From Lumbricus terrestris (taxonomy: Eukaryota > Annelida > Clitellata > Crassiclitellata > Lumbricidae): a DNA stretch of 64,000 bases. A model generated the notes under the pieces. The model was not told the origin of the DNA. It saw only the letters and a list, made by a program, of their open reading frames with translations, and did not search any database. Below, piece by piece: positions 33,528 through 47,794 of the stretch. The first letter of the stretch is position 1, and the number at the start of each line of letters is the position of its first letter. The DNA lies in NCBI GenBank assembly GCA_949752735.1, contig OX457039.1, positions 26,249,420 to 26,313,419 of the forward strand, in the 5' to 3' direction. The position numbers were made by a program, and so were the translations under genes.

Positions 33528-34007
33528 CTTAATTAGGGCCTCCAGAAATTCGCGATCTTGCGCAGCGCAAATTTTGCGCAAATTTTCAGGTTTAGCGCAA
33601 CAGCGCAAAAATTGGCAATCCGCGCGATTTTTGCGCAAATTTTGACAAAATCTTGCTAATTTATCTAAATTGGGCTTTGATTGGCTTAAAAATCACTGCG
33701 GCGCGTGAAAGTTCAGCATAGCCATGACGACCGATGTGCGATATTCAAAATGGCGGTCGCCGAATGGGATGAAATTATAAACGAATTTTTAGTTAAAGAT
33801 CGTTATTTTTAATAGTAATGCACACACTTAAGGTATACAAATTTGCAGAACTTCACGGCCACACAATAAAATGTATTAGACGAAGTTTCTCAAAGCGGTC
33901 GCACAGGAGCGTCGCGTGCTGTCTCGGCTTATGACAGAACGAACGCATTTAGTCTATAGGCGTCAGGCGTGCACACAAAGACGTAAGGGTAGTATTCAGC
34001 ACTTTGT

Positions 34008-35670
34008 AGGGCTGCCAACTTTTTATTTTGCCATTCCGGGACGCCTTCAGCCACTTGATGTGCCATTACCAATTTACACAATCCACAGAAGTGCATACTG
34101 TAACAAAAGTTGTGTCAGCCCAGTATAGAATCTACATCTACAATCTACTAAAAAGCCTTAATAATTTCAGACAACTCATCAAAAGACATAATTTTTTAGC
34201 CTAAATTTAAGACAAGAATCAACCCCAAGAAGAAGCATTTCAAACTCCAGTCGCCAAGGCTCATCAGAGTAAGACTTATGAGCCCAAATTGAGGGAAGTT
34301 CGTAGGTATCGTAGGCTCATAGGTCTGCGACCGGAGAGCAGAATTTAAATTTAAATTTAGGGCCTATAAACCTACTTAATATATTATAGGGCCTACTTTT
34401 GTGCGGGGAACGGACATTAGCCCCCCTGAACATTATCTCCCCCGGACATTATCCCCCCGGACATTAGCCCCGGACATTATCCCCCCCGGGGTAGGACATT
34501 ATCCCCCCCAGTATATGATAGCATTACCTAAAATTGATGCACAAAATACAATTAATGGGCCTATGTTATATGAATATCTATACATTACACATTAGTTTAA
34601 CATCCTGTAGGAACATGCTAAGTTAATTGAAGGTTTAATATGTATATTATAAGACATTTTAAAGGTCTGAAACGACGCTAAGAAGTCTACGAAGCTCATA
34701 CGTAAATGTCGCTAATAAACCTTCGTTGTACTCATAACTGACACTAACAAGTAGGCCTACTTGCTGTATACGATTCCCATTCGTTCATTTCTCTAATGTA
34801 TTGAATCTAATTTTGAATTGAAATGACACTAATAAGTCTAGGAAGCTGAGACATAGCCTAACTGACGTTAACAAATCTTTGTTGTGAGACACTAAACAAA
34901 TAGGTCCTAGGCCCTACATATGACTCCCATTGGTTCATTTCAAATCTAAGTCTAGGCCTATTGATACAATTAGGACCTAAATGACACTAAGTACTTTTGT
35001 TTGCATGTGAATGCCAGTGACAAATCTTATCGGTTACGCATTATTCTACGATCTGCACATAGGGGGGGACTTTGTCCGGGGGGCTAATGTCCTACGTAAA
35101 ATCGGGGGGAATATGTCCGGGGGCTAATGTCCGGAGGGGACAATGTCCGGGGGACAATGTCCAGGGGGGCTAATGTCCTACAACCCTTTTGTGCGTTAGG
35201 CAGTTCCAGAATACTGGGCACAAAGTCGCAGAAATCAGCACAGTCACTCATGTCATGCTAGCAGGTGTGCTTTAATAAGGTCGGTGAACTCTCGGTGCTC
35301 ATGTAATTGCGATTGTTAGACAACAGATCGTTCATAATGCTGAACGCTCTCTCTCAAAAAGCATTAAAACTGGACACAATAATTAGGCTAAACCGAAAAC
35401 TAAGTGTAAGTGATTTGTAAAGTTTTGAAGACTTTAACTACCGATGTTTGGCCAACAATGTAATGTAGCCTATAGGTCTGATAGAGAGCAGAACGTAAAA
35501 ATCATCGTACAAATGGCTGAGTTTAGTAAGCAAAAATTAATAGTAACAATAATTGTGCTAAGTGGATCTCTAGACCAAATTCCGGGACAATTTGAGATCA
35601 ATCCGGGACACGGGACGCACAGGGTCGATTCCGGGACTGTCCCGGCGAATCCGGGACGGTTGGCAGCCCT
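34008..35670. mobile_element. Middle element of the nest, perfect TIR and 10-bp duplication
   Basis: Ends AGGGCTGCCAAC and GTTGGCAGCCCT are perfect inverted repeats. AGCACTTTGT is duplicated exactly (33998-34007, 35671-35680). The interior right part has several CCGGGAC repeats. A duplication of 9-11 bp is typical of Mutator-like elements; the class is inferred from that only. Confidence 0.8.
34406..35186. mobile_element. Inner MITE with GGACATTA(G/T)CCCCC subterminal repeats
   Basis: Ends are inverted (left GGGAACGGACATTAGCCCCC, right GGGGGCTAATGTCCTACAACCC). The flank TTTTGTGCG is duplicated exactly (34397-34405, 35187-35195). About five GGACATTA-CCCC motifs crowd the left end and about six inverted ones the right end. 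There is no coding capacity. GGG/CCC termini with a 9-bp duplication suggest a Mutator-like MITE. Confidence 0.8.
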
Positions 35671-36193
35671 AGCACTTTGTGTAACTTGATGATTCATTAT
35701 TATAGGCATATAATACTATTTTGAAGTTATATTTGTAATGAGCTTAGATTTCAGTGGGCGTAAATTTGTCAAAATTAATATTATTTGCGATCGTCTGAAT
35801 ACATTAATCTCATGGTAATAAGAACTTTATAATTGCATTTTTGGTTAGATTGTCTAATTTCTTGAACGGCAAAGCTTTACACTAAATGTCAAAAACACTG
35901 TAAGATACTTTGGTACACTGATTCAATGGAAAAAATAACGAGCATTATCATTTTTTAACCTGCGCAAAATTCGCGCAAATTTATCGTTTTTGGTGCGCAA
36001 TTTTTTCATTTTTTTGGCGCAAATTTCTGGGGGGCCTACTTAATAGTTCTTATTACAATACATTACTAAGTTGCCAATTTGTGTTACACTAAATAGATAT
36101 GATCAGACTATTGTACTTATAACAATTACGATGACTTGACTAGAATTGTTCTCAGACCAATTAAGTATGGTCCGACTAATTGTATAAAATTAT

Positions 36194-37802
36194 CAGTTCT
36201 CAACCAAGGTCCGCAGACCCCTGGGGGTCCATGGCCATCTCCCTGGGGGTCCACGAGCAAGTCCTGAAAATTATATATTTCTTAGTTGAAAACATAGAAA
36301 CGGATACATTTTTGTCAATTTTTCAATATTTCTGCTTTTCAATGGTGACATGAGACTAATAATTCGCTGATTAATGAGAAATTCATCTGCTTTAGATGGG
36401 ACGGTTTGTTTCAATCGCTAGAGTACAGACTGAAATCTATTTTTGATCAGGCCATAAAAATGGTTAATTTCAACAAGGCACGTCCACTAAACTCTTGTCT
36501 TTTTGTTACATTATGTTCAGATATGTAACTTACGAACAGTTAATGATGTATAGGCCTGCCGAAGTTCGCTGGTTATCAAGGGGAAAGTTTGTAACTGTCT
36601 CTAGATTTCTGGATGCTTTTGAGAAAGTTTCTTTGAGAAAAGACCACAGTCTGCAATTCATTTGAATACAAAAACTCATGGGTTTCAACTCTGGCTTACC
36701 TAGGTGACATTTTTGAACAGCTAAATAAACTGAATTCCTCTATGCCAGTGATGAAGACAAATCTAATGACCTTAGTGATAAAGTGTCTGCTTTTACAAAA
36801 AACTTGATCTCTGATTCTCTGGTGCAAAACAAATAGTGGTAGGTAACTTTGACACATTTGATCAATTGCATGAATTCACATAAAAATAAGGAAATGCTCA
36901 GATCAATCAACCAAAATTTGTTAATTTAATTTCCGGTCAATTGTAGCTGGATCAGTTTAACTTCTAATGTGGTAATTTGAACGTTCACAGTTTTTTTGGG
37001 TTTCCAGTCCGTTTCGTGCAAACATTGATTCGCGGAATTTACCAACCTCAGTATTGAACCAAATCATTGAACTGACTAGTGACATTAGGCCTACATTGAA
37101 GATGTACGTTGCATCCATGCAAGAGTGTTAGCTTGATGCATCATTTTGGATACAAACTTCACATGAATATCCAAAACTGCCTGAGAAAGCTTTCAGGGCT
37201 GTTTTTAAGAAATTTTTAGAACTGCACAACTCCTTTCCTTTCCATCATCCATGGTAAATAACTTCCAATCGGAGGACAATGACCTTTTTGCCAGATTTAA
37301 ACGTACAGAAGTGCTTCTACAACTGCACATTTTGTGTACAACTGCACGTTAAAAAAGTCCTGAAAGCTTTCAACATTATTTCACCTTTTGCATCATCATA
37401 ATTATCTTTGTGAATGTGGATATTCTGCCCTGGTTGCAATTGAAAATATCTTTCTTGGCTTGATGTTTAAAATGGGCTCAGATTGAGTGTTTGGAGCAGA
37501 TAAACTGTGCTCGATTATGCATGCCCAAAGCTAACATTAAAATAAAATACAGTTTTTTTCTAATAAATTTTAAGATCTTATTAGTTACATAAATTTACCA
37601 ATTTTTACTACAGAGTGCAGGTACATATAGGCTATATTATAACATACATGTAGGGCTTTTTGTAGGCCTACTGTATAATTATAGAATTATAGAGTCGCAC
37701 AGTAACGATAATGCGCCAAAGGTGCCAAATTTCAGTGGGGGTCCGTGACCGGGACCAGAAATTAAAAAGGGTCCTTGAGTCTGAAAAGGTTGAGAACCTC
37801 TG
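36194..37802 (+). pseudogene. Decayed hAT (Charlie/ZBED-type) transposon
   Basis: Left CAGTTCTCAACC and right GGTTGAGAACCTCTG match hAT-Charlie-like termini. The plus strand still shows transposase fragments in shifting frames: 'EVRWLSRGKFVTVSRFLDAFEKV' (about 36558-36626, given in part) and 'YLGDIFEQLNKLNSSM' (about 36700-36750). Stops and frameshifts are frequent and the 8-bp flanks no longer match exactly, so it is old and inactive. Confidence 0.75.
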
Positions 37803-37976
37803 GTATAAATAATATATAATAATAATTTTTCTTTAATTCAATGCCTGCAAACACACTGCGCTTCACATGTTCAAATTAGGCAGTAATCTTAATTAACATA
37901 AAACTTAGCTACTCACTGAATACAGTGAATAGACAGCCTGCAATATACGGCGCTAATAGCAGCCTACAAAGCATGT

Positions 37977-38052
37977 CCGCCAAACGGGGCTCGAACTCGT
38001 TACCTCTCGCTCTCTATGCCAGCGTGTTATCCATTGCTCTACCGGGCAGATT
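37977..38052 (-). pseudogene. tRNA-like sequence (pseudo-tRNA or SINE head)
   Basis: On the minus strand it reads TCTGCCCGGTAGAGCAATGG ... GAGTTCGAGCCCC ... GGCGGA. There is an A-box-like GGTAGAGCAATGG, a B-box GAGTTCGAGCC and a pairable acceptor-like TCTGCC/GGCGGA. I could not fold a convincing anticodon arm, so I call it tRNA-derived rather than a working gene. Confidence 0.5.
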
Positions 38053-38952
38053 ATTTGCAGCTGAGTAAATCAACTACACATTAAACTGAAGATTGAGAGA
38101 ACAAATTAAATCATTATATTGGCTAGAGAGGCATCAGCGAAAAACTACCAGTTTCTACACTCAAAACCAGATAGCTGGCAGGTACTCAACGCCTATGCTT
38201 AAACCATTGGAAGTTTTTAAGCTGTAATAATATCAAGCTTTCAGCCATTAATTCATGCTCTATGATAAAAAAATATTGCACAATACCAACTGTACATAAA
38301 CACAGATAAAGTGATAATGAAAATACATTCGTGACAAAAGTAGACTTACGCAAAACTTGAATGAACAAATATAAACAAATGACTGAGTAAGGGACTGACA
38401 TAAATGTCAAATGCACATCTATTTCTCTTTATACAACAGAAGCATGAATTTAATACTAGTTTACTTGAGCTAACAAATCAAAATCAGTTAACAGTTCAGA
38501 CATTTATATTTTCAAAAATAAATAATTTTAAAAACGTCAAATATGTGATGCAGGAAAATATCTGAAGAATTCCCGGAGAGACGAAGAAGAAGAAGTCTGA
38601 ACACAGATTATAATGATTGGATAAATGACATAAAGTCAAAATGAACCGAAATGAACATTCACAGAAGGACTCTGACGGTGCAAGAAGTCAAGCATGTAAA
38701 CAAAATTGCGATTGACAATTAAGTTCACATTTAAATACATATTTCGTTAATCGTAAATATACTGTTATCAATCTGAAATGTTTCTATCAGAGCAGAAATC
38801 AGCACATACAAAAGAGAAGCCAGTTGCTCACACACTTTTGTAAAAAAAACTGAGACAATAAAAATTCTACAGCAATGTATGAGGACAATACAGTGTAAAG
38901 CACATCTCTTCATCATCGTCAAGATGGCAGGTACGATCAAGGAAGTAGCGGC

Positions 38953-41900
38953 CTAGTTCTGTTTCTTATTCTGCTGTTCAAAGTACATGAAATCCTAAAC
39001 ATAAACAAAGAACATTGCATTAGACACGCAATGCACACATGTAGGACGACTGCTAATTTAGATTGGTACATTAATCCGATGAGGAAAAGACGGCTGATGC
39101 CACCAATTGAACAGTTCAATCATTCCTTAGGGAACTGTACTGAATAGCATTTGCTAATAGATCACTGAATAGCCTATGATGATCGAACACAATTTAGGAA
39201 AAGTGAAATGCAGCGCATACAGTATTCATACTCAAGTGCATTTACATTTGTATAGCGCATGTACTGTTTGGAATCAAGAAACTATTCAGCTAAATAAATA
39301 TAAACTATTTGGAGCACCATTTGGGTCTGAAATGAATCGGATATAAATATTTGGTGCAGCAGATTTAGTGTGCACTTCAATACTAGATGTCTATGCAAAA
39401 TTGCTGCAGATAAAGATCGAAAAGGCAGATGATCTCTGTGATTCAACTGCAGCACAGCTTTGCCATATTGGTTGCAGCTGTTTTATGGCTGAACTGTCTG
39501 CTTACTTCAGTTACCAAGCAATTAGATTTGACCTAAACTCTGGTTTGATGCAACAGTTTTATTGACTGATGCTTCCCCAACATCACTTTATGCAACAATA
39601 TAATTGAATAACATGTATTAATCTATTACATAACCAAAAATAATTAATAGAAGAATAAGAAAGTTTCTACTTACAATGAGAAACACTGTTCCAAGAAGTG
39701 CAGCCTTAACACGAACATCAAGGTCCATAGGAACTGAAAACAATAAGAAATAAAAGACTATTTAAGAATGAAACATTTCGGCTTAAGGACTGTTGGGACC
39801 CAGGACTTGCTATAACCTCCACAAAGCAATTTAACTTGAGGCATAGTACTGATAGTAGGTATGGGAACATGTTGACCCCTACATACATTATTGAATGCAT
39901 GTGTCTCAGCTAATCTGAGTTTTCTACGAGCCACACTGTCCATGACCAATGATAGATCTCCATTCTATCTTTCCCTCAAATAACCTCTTCACATCCTTGA
40001 CCTCACTTTTGACCTGTTCATCCAATCTTAAAAGCATATTTTCAAGATTTACCAAACCCATTTAATTCACAATCGTGACCTTATCCTCATTCATTCTTTG
40101 CTGCATTTCCAAGTCTCTACTCCATCACTACCTCATTGTTCGCTGTAAGCTTCTTTATGTAATTTAAATTTTCTGAACCTTTTATCAACTCAAATCAGCA
40201 TCTTTGGCTCATCTCAAGCGTAATGCTAAACCTTCAATGACACGTCGACCAATTAACCGACAGAAGATGTTAAAGGTTAGCGCTGTGAGTAACACATTTA
40301 CTGATAGGCTTCAACATTGCATCTACATGTAGGCATATTGGCTTCAAAAAGCACTCAGTTTGTACAGCTTAATATTTCCTTCAATCACTTAAAGTTGTTT
40401 TTTGCCATTTAACTATTAACTTCGTAATGTTGAGTCATCTTCAGGTGACTAACAAGTAACAGAAATGATACAGTATCAAAATTTTATGGCATTACCACTT
40501 CTTCCCTCAATGTCCTGATGCCATCATCTGATCATCCACCCAATCATTCATTTCAATGTGGTCATGAGCAAGTAAGTAAATAATTGGTCGCTTAAAAGAG
40601 CAACCCCAACTGAAGATAAATGCCCTGCAAAATTTGTTGGTGCCATTGAACCGCTGATCCATGATCTTGCAGTTGCTTTGTTTACTTACTCACTAATACC
40701 ACCAATCAGTCGGTAAGTCAATCAATCAATCAATCAACAATGCAAATCTAGTTGTCAGCATTAAATGGAGCCATGTAGTTAGCAGCTATCAATCAGAAAG
40801 TGTTTCAAATTAAACATGACAGCACCCAAGTCCACATACACATAATCTTTGGATAGTATCCACACAAAAAATGCAGAATGCATGGTATCATTCTAGGCAG
40901 AGATTTGTAAACATAAAACCAACAATAATCAGTGATCTCACATGAAACGCTGAAGTTGTCTGCGTCTGTGACCAACTCTTTGACGAGTCCACTCCACTGC
41001 TTTGTTATCTTCCCAATCACTTGACTTCGGTCACTTGGCATAATCTAAGCAAAACAAAGCTAATTCATGCAATGCCTGTCCAGATAGATACACAGAGGGT
41101 AGAATAGAGAATGCCTGAAAAAACACACACACTGACAACACAAGAATGAAGCTGGCAAAGACAGCAAGTAGATACAGGAACCATGAGCAGGCAGTTTCAG
41201 TCTTTTAACTATAAGAAAAATGTCAAAAATAGCAGATAGTGAAATCAAATGGCTTAAACGGATTTATGCTTTAAATAGATAACAGTTTTTCCCTGCAGCT
41301 TTAACAGTGCAAAGGAAGATTGAGTCATCAGACATCGCTATTTTGGCCTAAATAGCCAAAGCAAGCGACTGGTCCAGATTAACTTAAGACAAAAACAATT
41401 GGAAGGTAAGTGCATTCAACAAAGTCTATGGCATGACTAGAATGGTAGTAATGATGCCAGCATAATGCTATTTGCCGTTGTCTGGTTCCAGACAATGCTA
41501 TGGACTGATGTGGCTGCTGCTGTTCAGACATGATTTCAGCAGAATCTCATTTTGGCCACCAATGTGTCTGTTAGTTATCTGATATGCAAATGATGTCACA
41601 CCTTTGAACATAATTCAGAGCAGATTTTGATGTGAGCAAGTAAACCAAGGCACAGGTGAGCAGAAGTGTTGCCAGTGGCAAATGCACAAGTGCGCACACA
41701 AACGTGCAAACACGCACATACATATTGAGCCGAACTAATCGGATCCATCAGTTATTAGTTTTGTTATTACGCATTTATTAATCAACTCAAACATCAATCG
41801 AGCAATTGTGAGCGAAGGTCTTGCTCAAGGTCTCTACAGAATCACCATCTCAGAGGAGGATTGAATTCATACTCTCTACGTTACAAGGACAGCAATCTAA

Positions 41901-44900
41901 CCAATATCATACAGCATTCTAAATTTCATTGTCTATTTTTGTTTCATGACCTTGATTTAAAACACCCTTATCAAAGCTTAGGATAATTATAATACATCCT
42001 CTCACAATCTTGAGAAGTTGCTTTAATAACATAAAGCCAATTGTCTTGTAATTAATTTTAAAAATCTGTATTTAATAATTTCTTAAATGAGAACAAAAGT
42101 CTCAATTCAGAGGAAAAAATTAAAATAAATTGGCTTCATGTTGAGCTGCTATATTCCTCTAAGATATTTGATCACACCTCCAATGTTGCTCTTTCAAATT
42201 TTACAAAACTTTTTTAAAGCCAAGTGCAAGTGAATATATCTTGAATAAGAAATATACACCGTGTCTCAAAAAAAACTGTGCAGAATGGTTTTTGTCAGAA
42301 CTTCATCAAATTTTCACCAATCTGAAAAATTTTTGGTAGGTAGATGGCAAAGTGGATGAAATGTTATGCTACATATAAATTTTCCACCTCACCTGATTCA
42401 TATCACCGCACTACCTTGTTAAACACAGATGTACCATTTTTTCATATAACGGCGTCTCGAAGCTTGTCTGCACTTAAATCCATTACATCGAGCCGGATGT
42501 CAAAGTGAATGGGGCATAGGCCTACTATCACGACAACCTTCTTGCCCAAAAGATACCGTCAGACATACGCCGGATATCCCAGGGCGAGTTTATTGTCTTT
42601 CAACAGGATGGCGCCCCGGCGCATCAAGCGCGCGACACTTGTCTCTTTCCTGGAGCGACAGACGCCCGACTTCATCTCTCCAACACTGTAGCCACCGAAT
42701 ATACTAGATCTTAACCCAGTCGACTATAGCAAATGGAGTGTGCTGCAGGAGGTTTACCGGTCCAGAATAGCCAACGTTGACGAACTCAAAACGCTCCTGC
42801 TTGACGAGTGGGCGCGCTTTGACCAGTCGATCGTTGATGCTGCTATCGGCCAGTTGCATCGCCGTCTAAGAGTTTGTGTCCGTATATTCGGGGCACATTT
42901 CGAGCACCAATTCTAACACTTTTAAGCAGATCTGTCGTAGCTATTAAAACACTGCTAAGTAAACCATATTTTACTTTACTGCGTGCTAATTCAGTGGTCA
43001 GATAATTTGTTGCAGGTAATAAAATCCATGCGTTATATGAAAAATTGGTACATCTGTGTTTAACAAGGTAGTGCGGTGAAATGAGTCAGGTGAGGTGGAA
43101 AATTTATATATAACATGAAATTTCAGCCACTTTGCCGTCTACCTACCAAAAGTTATTAAGATAGGTGAAAATTTGGCGAAGTTCTGACAAAAACAATTCT
43201 GCACAGTTTTTTTTGAGACACGGTGTATATATATATCTATCATTTTTCTGTAAAAATAAACAGCTAATTTACTAAACTGCACAATGCCAATTATTTCTGA
43301 CTTCGTGCTTTGTAAGACTTGTTTTAAAGAAAGAGGTCATTAGATCACAGTGCAGCATAAACATAGACAAAGACCGTATAATAATATTCTAATAATATTC
43401 TAATATGCTGTCCTACCCTGAACTGCTGATCCCAAGTGCAGCAGATTCCTTGACAGACACACAGAGGTCCTTCAATGTACAGAACTTCCTGTTGTCCTGC
43501 ATCCATGACAGAAAAGCGTGGACGTGTGCAGGTCTGACTGTTTCACAATTAGCAACGGATTACACTAATTCATGTTCAAAGCACAACTTCAAACGTCATT
43601 CATCAATTCACTTTTCTCAAACATAATTATGCAGCTTCATTATTTCTGAATATCTAAACTCAATGAACTCACTTAGTCCTCCAATTATAGCAACCTTATT
43701 AAGGACAGACATAAGGAGCAAGGGCAAGAGCTAAGTCTTATGAAGTTCTGAACAACTATAACCACAACATCTTACAAGGTCAAGATTAACCATTGTGATA
43801 ATAACAATAATAATCATTTATTAATTCAAAAGACAAGTACACAGTAAGATTTACATGATATAGTAGTAAATCATAAAAAATATAAAAGTCCTAAGTCAAA
43901 TTAACTGTACAGCAACGATGATAATAAATCGACGAAATGGACGCACAATATGATCAGATTACAAATAAGCTAACAGTTGACTTACAGCTGTTTTGCATAA
44001 CCCACTACTTGACCAACAGGAGCTTCTATCTGAATTTCGTAGGCACAACAGTCTGAACATGCGCAACAGCCACACCCAGCACAACACTTAAAATCTCGCG
44101 TCACTCGAATGATCTCCTGAAAATTAAATAAACAGCAACATTTTATCTACCATCGCATAATAATTATGCAGAAGTTAAAACTTTTCACACCAGATCTTAT
44201 TACTATGCAATAATTCATTTTAATATAGTAGAGGTAGAATAGAGGTCAAGTTCATATTAATTGGCTGTCAGAGTAATCCAAGTCTGATTTAAGGTTTGTG
44301 CTGACAAATTTAAGGTGTATTTTTGTCCTATTATACAGGCATATTAATAGCAACAACTACTGAAAAAACATCAAACATTGAACTTCAACATAAACAAGAT
44401 TTAGAATACAACAGTAGCACATCATATCAGATATCTTGCACATGCATCACTTTAATTAATGTAACATTGACTCACAATTCTACTCTCGATTTTATAATAG
44501 GATTGGTAGCTTGAAATGGTATCCTCTCTGGTCGAAGAGATATTTGTTCACATGAAGCAGTAACAAGAGCTGATAAATTCAGAGATATTTTGCGATTTCT
44601 GGAAAAGCCTCTTGTCTGCTCAAACAATCAATTGTCTTCCAATTCATTATTCTTTAGCTTAGCCTCATATTTTCCATCTGCGAGTTTTTCCAAAGCTATA
44701 TTACGGAGTGCAGTGTCACATCATGGGGTTCAGTGGTGTAGGTGTATGTTCGGTGCCTTGGAGCCGAAAGGTTGCAGGTTCGAATATCCACTTTAAGCCA
44801 CTGTGCAGGGACTCCTTCACTTCCAATTGCTCATACGCTTTGGCATGAAACTCCGATTCAGTGTCTGTGCTGTAGACAGGAGCGCCTCTGAGTAGATATC

Positions 44901-47733
44901 TTGAAGGGCACTATAATAAGTACTCACACATTTATTTATACATGCATTCACTTATTCATTCATTCATTCATTCATTCATTCATTCATTCATTCATATATT
45001 CATGAGGTTAGAAATCCAGCATAAGCAGATAGTACATAGATAATTGCTAAAGGAATGATCATTTGAAAATGATGTTGAGTTCTCAGATATTTTTATACAG
45101 CTTTGTCTTATATGTCTGAGATAAAAATAATGTTGGTTAGTTAAACTAAAAAAACTATTAAATTTCAGTCACATATTATCCAAATACACAATATCCTTCT
45201 TCTCCTATTGTATTGGAATTCTGATGAATAGGAATAGGACAAAAACCAACAGGTCACTCACTCTGAGTCACTCTGGCACCACACCAATAGTATTGCACAT
45301 TGCTCATGGGACAGTTGATCAACGCTCTTCTCTATGGTCAAAACCCAATGCAATGTAGTCTCATGCTGTGCATGCACTTCATACATCGTCTCAGACCTTT
45401 AGCCGTTCTTGCTGTTCTTATTGCTGTGTTTCCACATTTTCTCTCTCATAGTCTACTTAAGATTGAAGCATCATCTGCATTTCCTTGGTCAGATAGCTGT
45501 CTAGAATTCCCACAACTTACTACTCATGGTCCTCTGAATTCTTTATCTAAACAAGCAATGTCACCATATTATGTCAGTAAAAGTTTGTTAAAAAAAGTAT
45601 TAAAAATTTTGGAAAAAATTTCTTTTAATGAAATTTTTTTTTAAATAAAATTTTTTTTAAATAATTTTTTTTACAAAATTATTTGAGTCGCGGCAATGAA
45701 AGAGGGTCGGTCGGGTTACCGGAAACACAACATTATTTTTTTGGCCTAAGAATCACAAATAATTTGACTCACTTGTCCCAAATTGTCAGTGATGTGCATA
45801 ATAAATCCTCTGTGAGATCCACAAAACTGACGCGTGCAACAACCAGACTCTGAAGAAAGACATTGAAAATCCACTGTATCACCTACAGTCACTTAACGTG
45901 GCTTAGTAATAACAATTTCCGGATTTCTTCAACACTGCCAGAAGCTACATTGTGGGAGTGAGCTGATGTGGAGCTGATATGAAGGCAATTAGTTGAAACA
46001 AAATCGGTGGGTTATCTATGGCAGAGTTGAAATCCAAGTTCACAGGCAGAGGTCAAGTGGGTAGACAGGCAGATGACATGGACAATGATATTAGGAATTG
46101 GAGCAGGGAAAAGAGAGGAGAAACAACACTGACAAGAAGTTGGAGCAACTTAAGCTACACAGCAATTACCAAAAAAGAGATGAGGAGGTTACAGTAGAGT
46201 GGGCTAAGTGCTCTTTTCAGTATTTGTCATGTTTTAATTTCTTGATTATTTACTAAAAGCAAGGGTGGAACCACACATGCATGCTGCATCTGGTATCACA
46301 TGCTAGCCAGAAAGATCGGTTTTCGAAACTTCTTGTGTGTGCTTAGCATCTACACCTAGTACCGTACTTTATAAGATCAACACTGGACAATTTATATAGC
46401 ACTATAAGTAAAGATGGTTTGTGTCACGTTGATGGAGACAGCTTCCTCAGGAGATGAAGACTTTTGCCTCATCAAGACAGTTTCAAAGAAGTCAAGAAAT
46501 GGCCAGAAGACCATGTCCGAGATCAAGACATGAAAAACCTATTCTGAGATTGCAAGAGACCAAGACTGATTTGCAAGACTGTGTAACTCTGGTTATTAGA
46601 CAGGATTCCAACCTCATTCATTCATTTATATGAAGGTTGTAGCACAATATATAAGAACAGAAAAGATGTCATGATGCCCAGGTTCTTGTGAAGGCAAGCA
46701 TATTATGGACAAATTAAAGACAGCCGATTTGGGTGATGTCTACATTCTAAAACAATGAGTTTGCAGTAACACAGTTTAGTATGAAGGTAACAACAATTGT
46801 TTATACAGTTTGAATTCTATTGCTGATGTCTTTGTTTAGAATTCAATGCCTTTGTTAAATCAAACAATATTACATTTATTTAACTTTAATATCATTAGCA
46901 AAAGCGTTACTTACAGGGTAAATACTTCTTCATTTCAACATTTATTTCCCACATAAACAGGTCAGTTTCCACCATGAACTAACATAAATAGTCTTGTAAT
47001 TTCTGCTACATGGAGCAAGTCCATTCATTCTTCCAAAATATCACAGTGCATTGCATGACTGAAATAGCATTTCATGTCTCAGACCAGAAATGTCACTATT
47101 ATTTTCATTCAATTACAGCCAAAAGCCAGTCACACTAGTTTTAGCTGTATTTTTGTTCACTTTGATAAACTTTAGCTACTTAAACCTACAAAGATGTAAA
47201 GAAATGCAGAATTACGACTGAATACAGTAGGCTACCTTCAGCTGCAAAGTACACTTGTTGTCCAAGAGTATTCTTGATCTGGTATTTGTTGTGACTTTCC
47301 CATCCGACCAGTGCTGAGTTTAATAACAGGAATTTCAACAATCAGAATTTATAAAACCAAATTAATAGCAAATACTACTACTACAGTTGCAAAAGCAAAT
47401 CAACAACCATTACACTAGTAAATGCATTTATATAAAACAAATTTTAAATCAGAGACACAGATAAAACAGATGGAACATAAACTAGATGATGCAGTTGCAG
47501 GGCAACTACAGCAATTACCATTTTCCTTCTTCGTTCAAATCCGTCTTGACAATATGACATTAATGCATCGTTAACATTTAAATGACGAAAAACACAGTGC
47601 ACTAAAAGCAACTGAGAAACCAATGCAACTTATCGCTTACTAAGTGCTAAATGACTCTGCATAGCCCAGAGATCATCAGTATCACTATGAGCAACTCTTT
47701 AAGTCTAATACAAATATGTCCCTGTAGTAACAG

Positions 47734-47794
<61 letters not shown>

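Larger units (their letters stand above)
33535..36037. mobile_element. Outer DNA transposon of a three-level nest
   Basis: Left AGGGCCTCCAGAAATTCGCG and right GCGCAAATTTCTGGGGGGCCT are inverted ends. Many GCGCAAATTTTGCGC-type subterminal motifs follow on both sides. A short frame starting ATGGCGGTCGCC (33750-33812, 20 codons) may be a relic of a transposase first exon. Flanks share CTTAAT but an exact target duplication is not clear. Two further elements are nested inside. Confidence 0.6.

Noticed and set aside
45961..46197. Plus-strand frame 'GRQADDMDNDIRNWSREKRG' ending in TAG, possible LINE ORF2 tail
   Set aside because: The resemblance to RTE C-termini is weak and no other part of a LINE is visible nearby.
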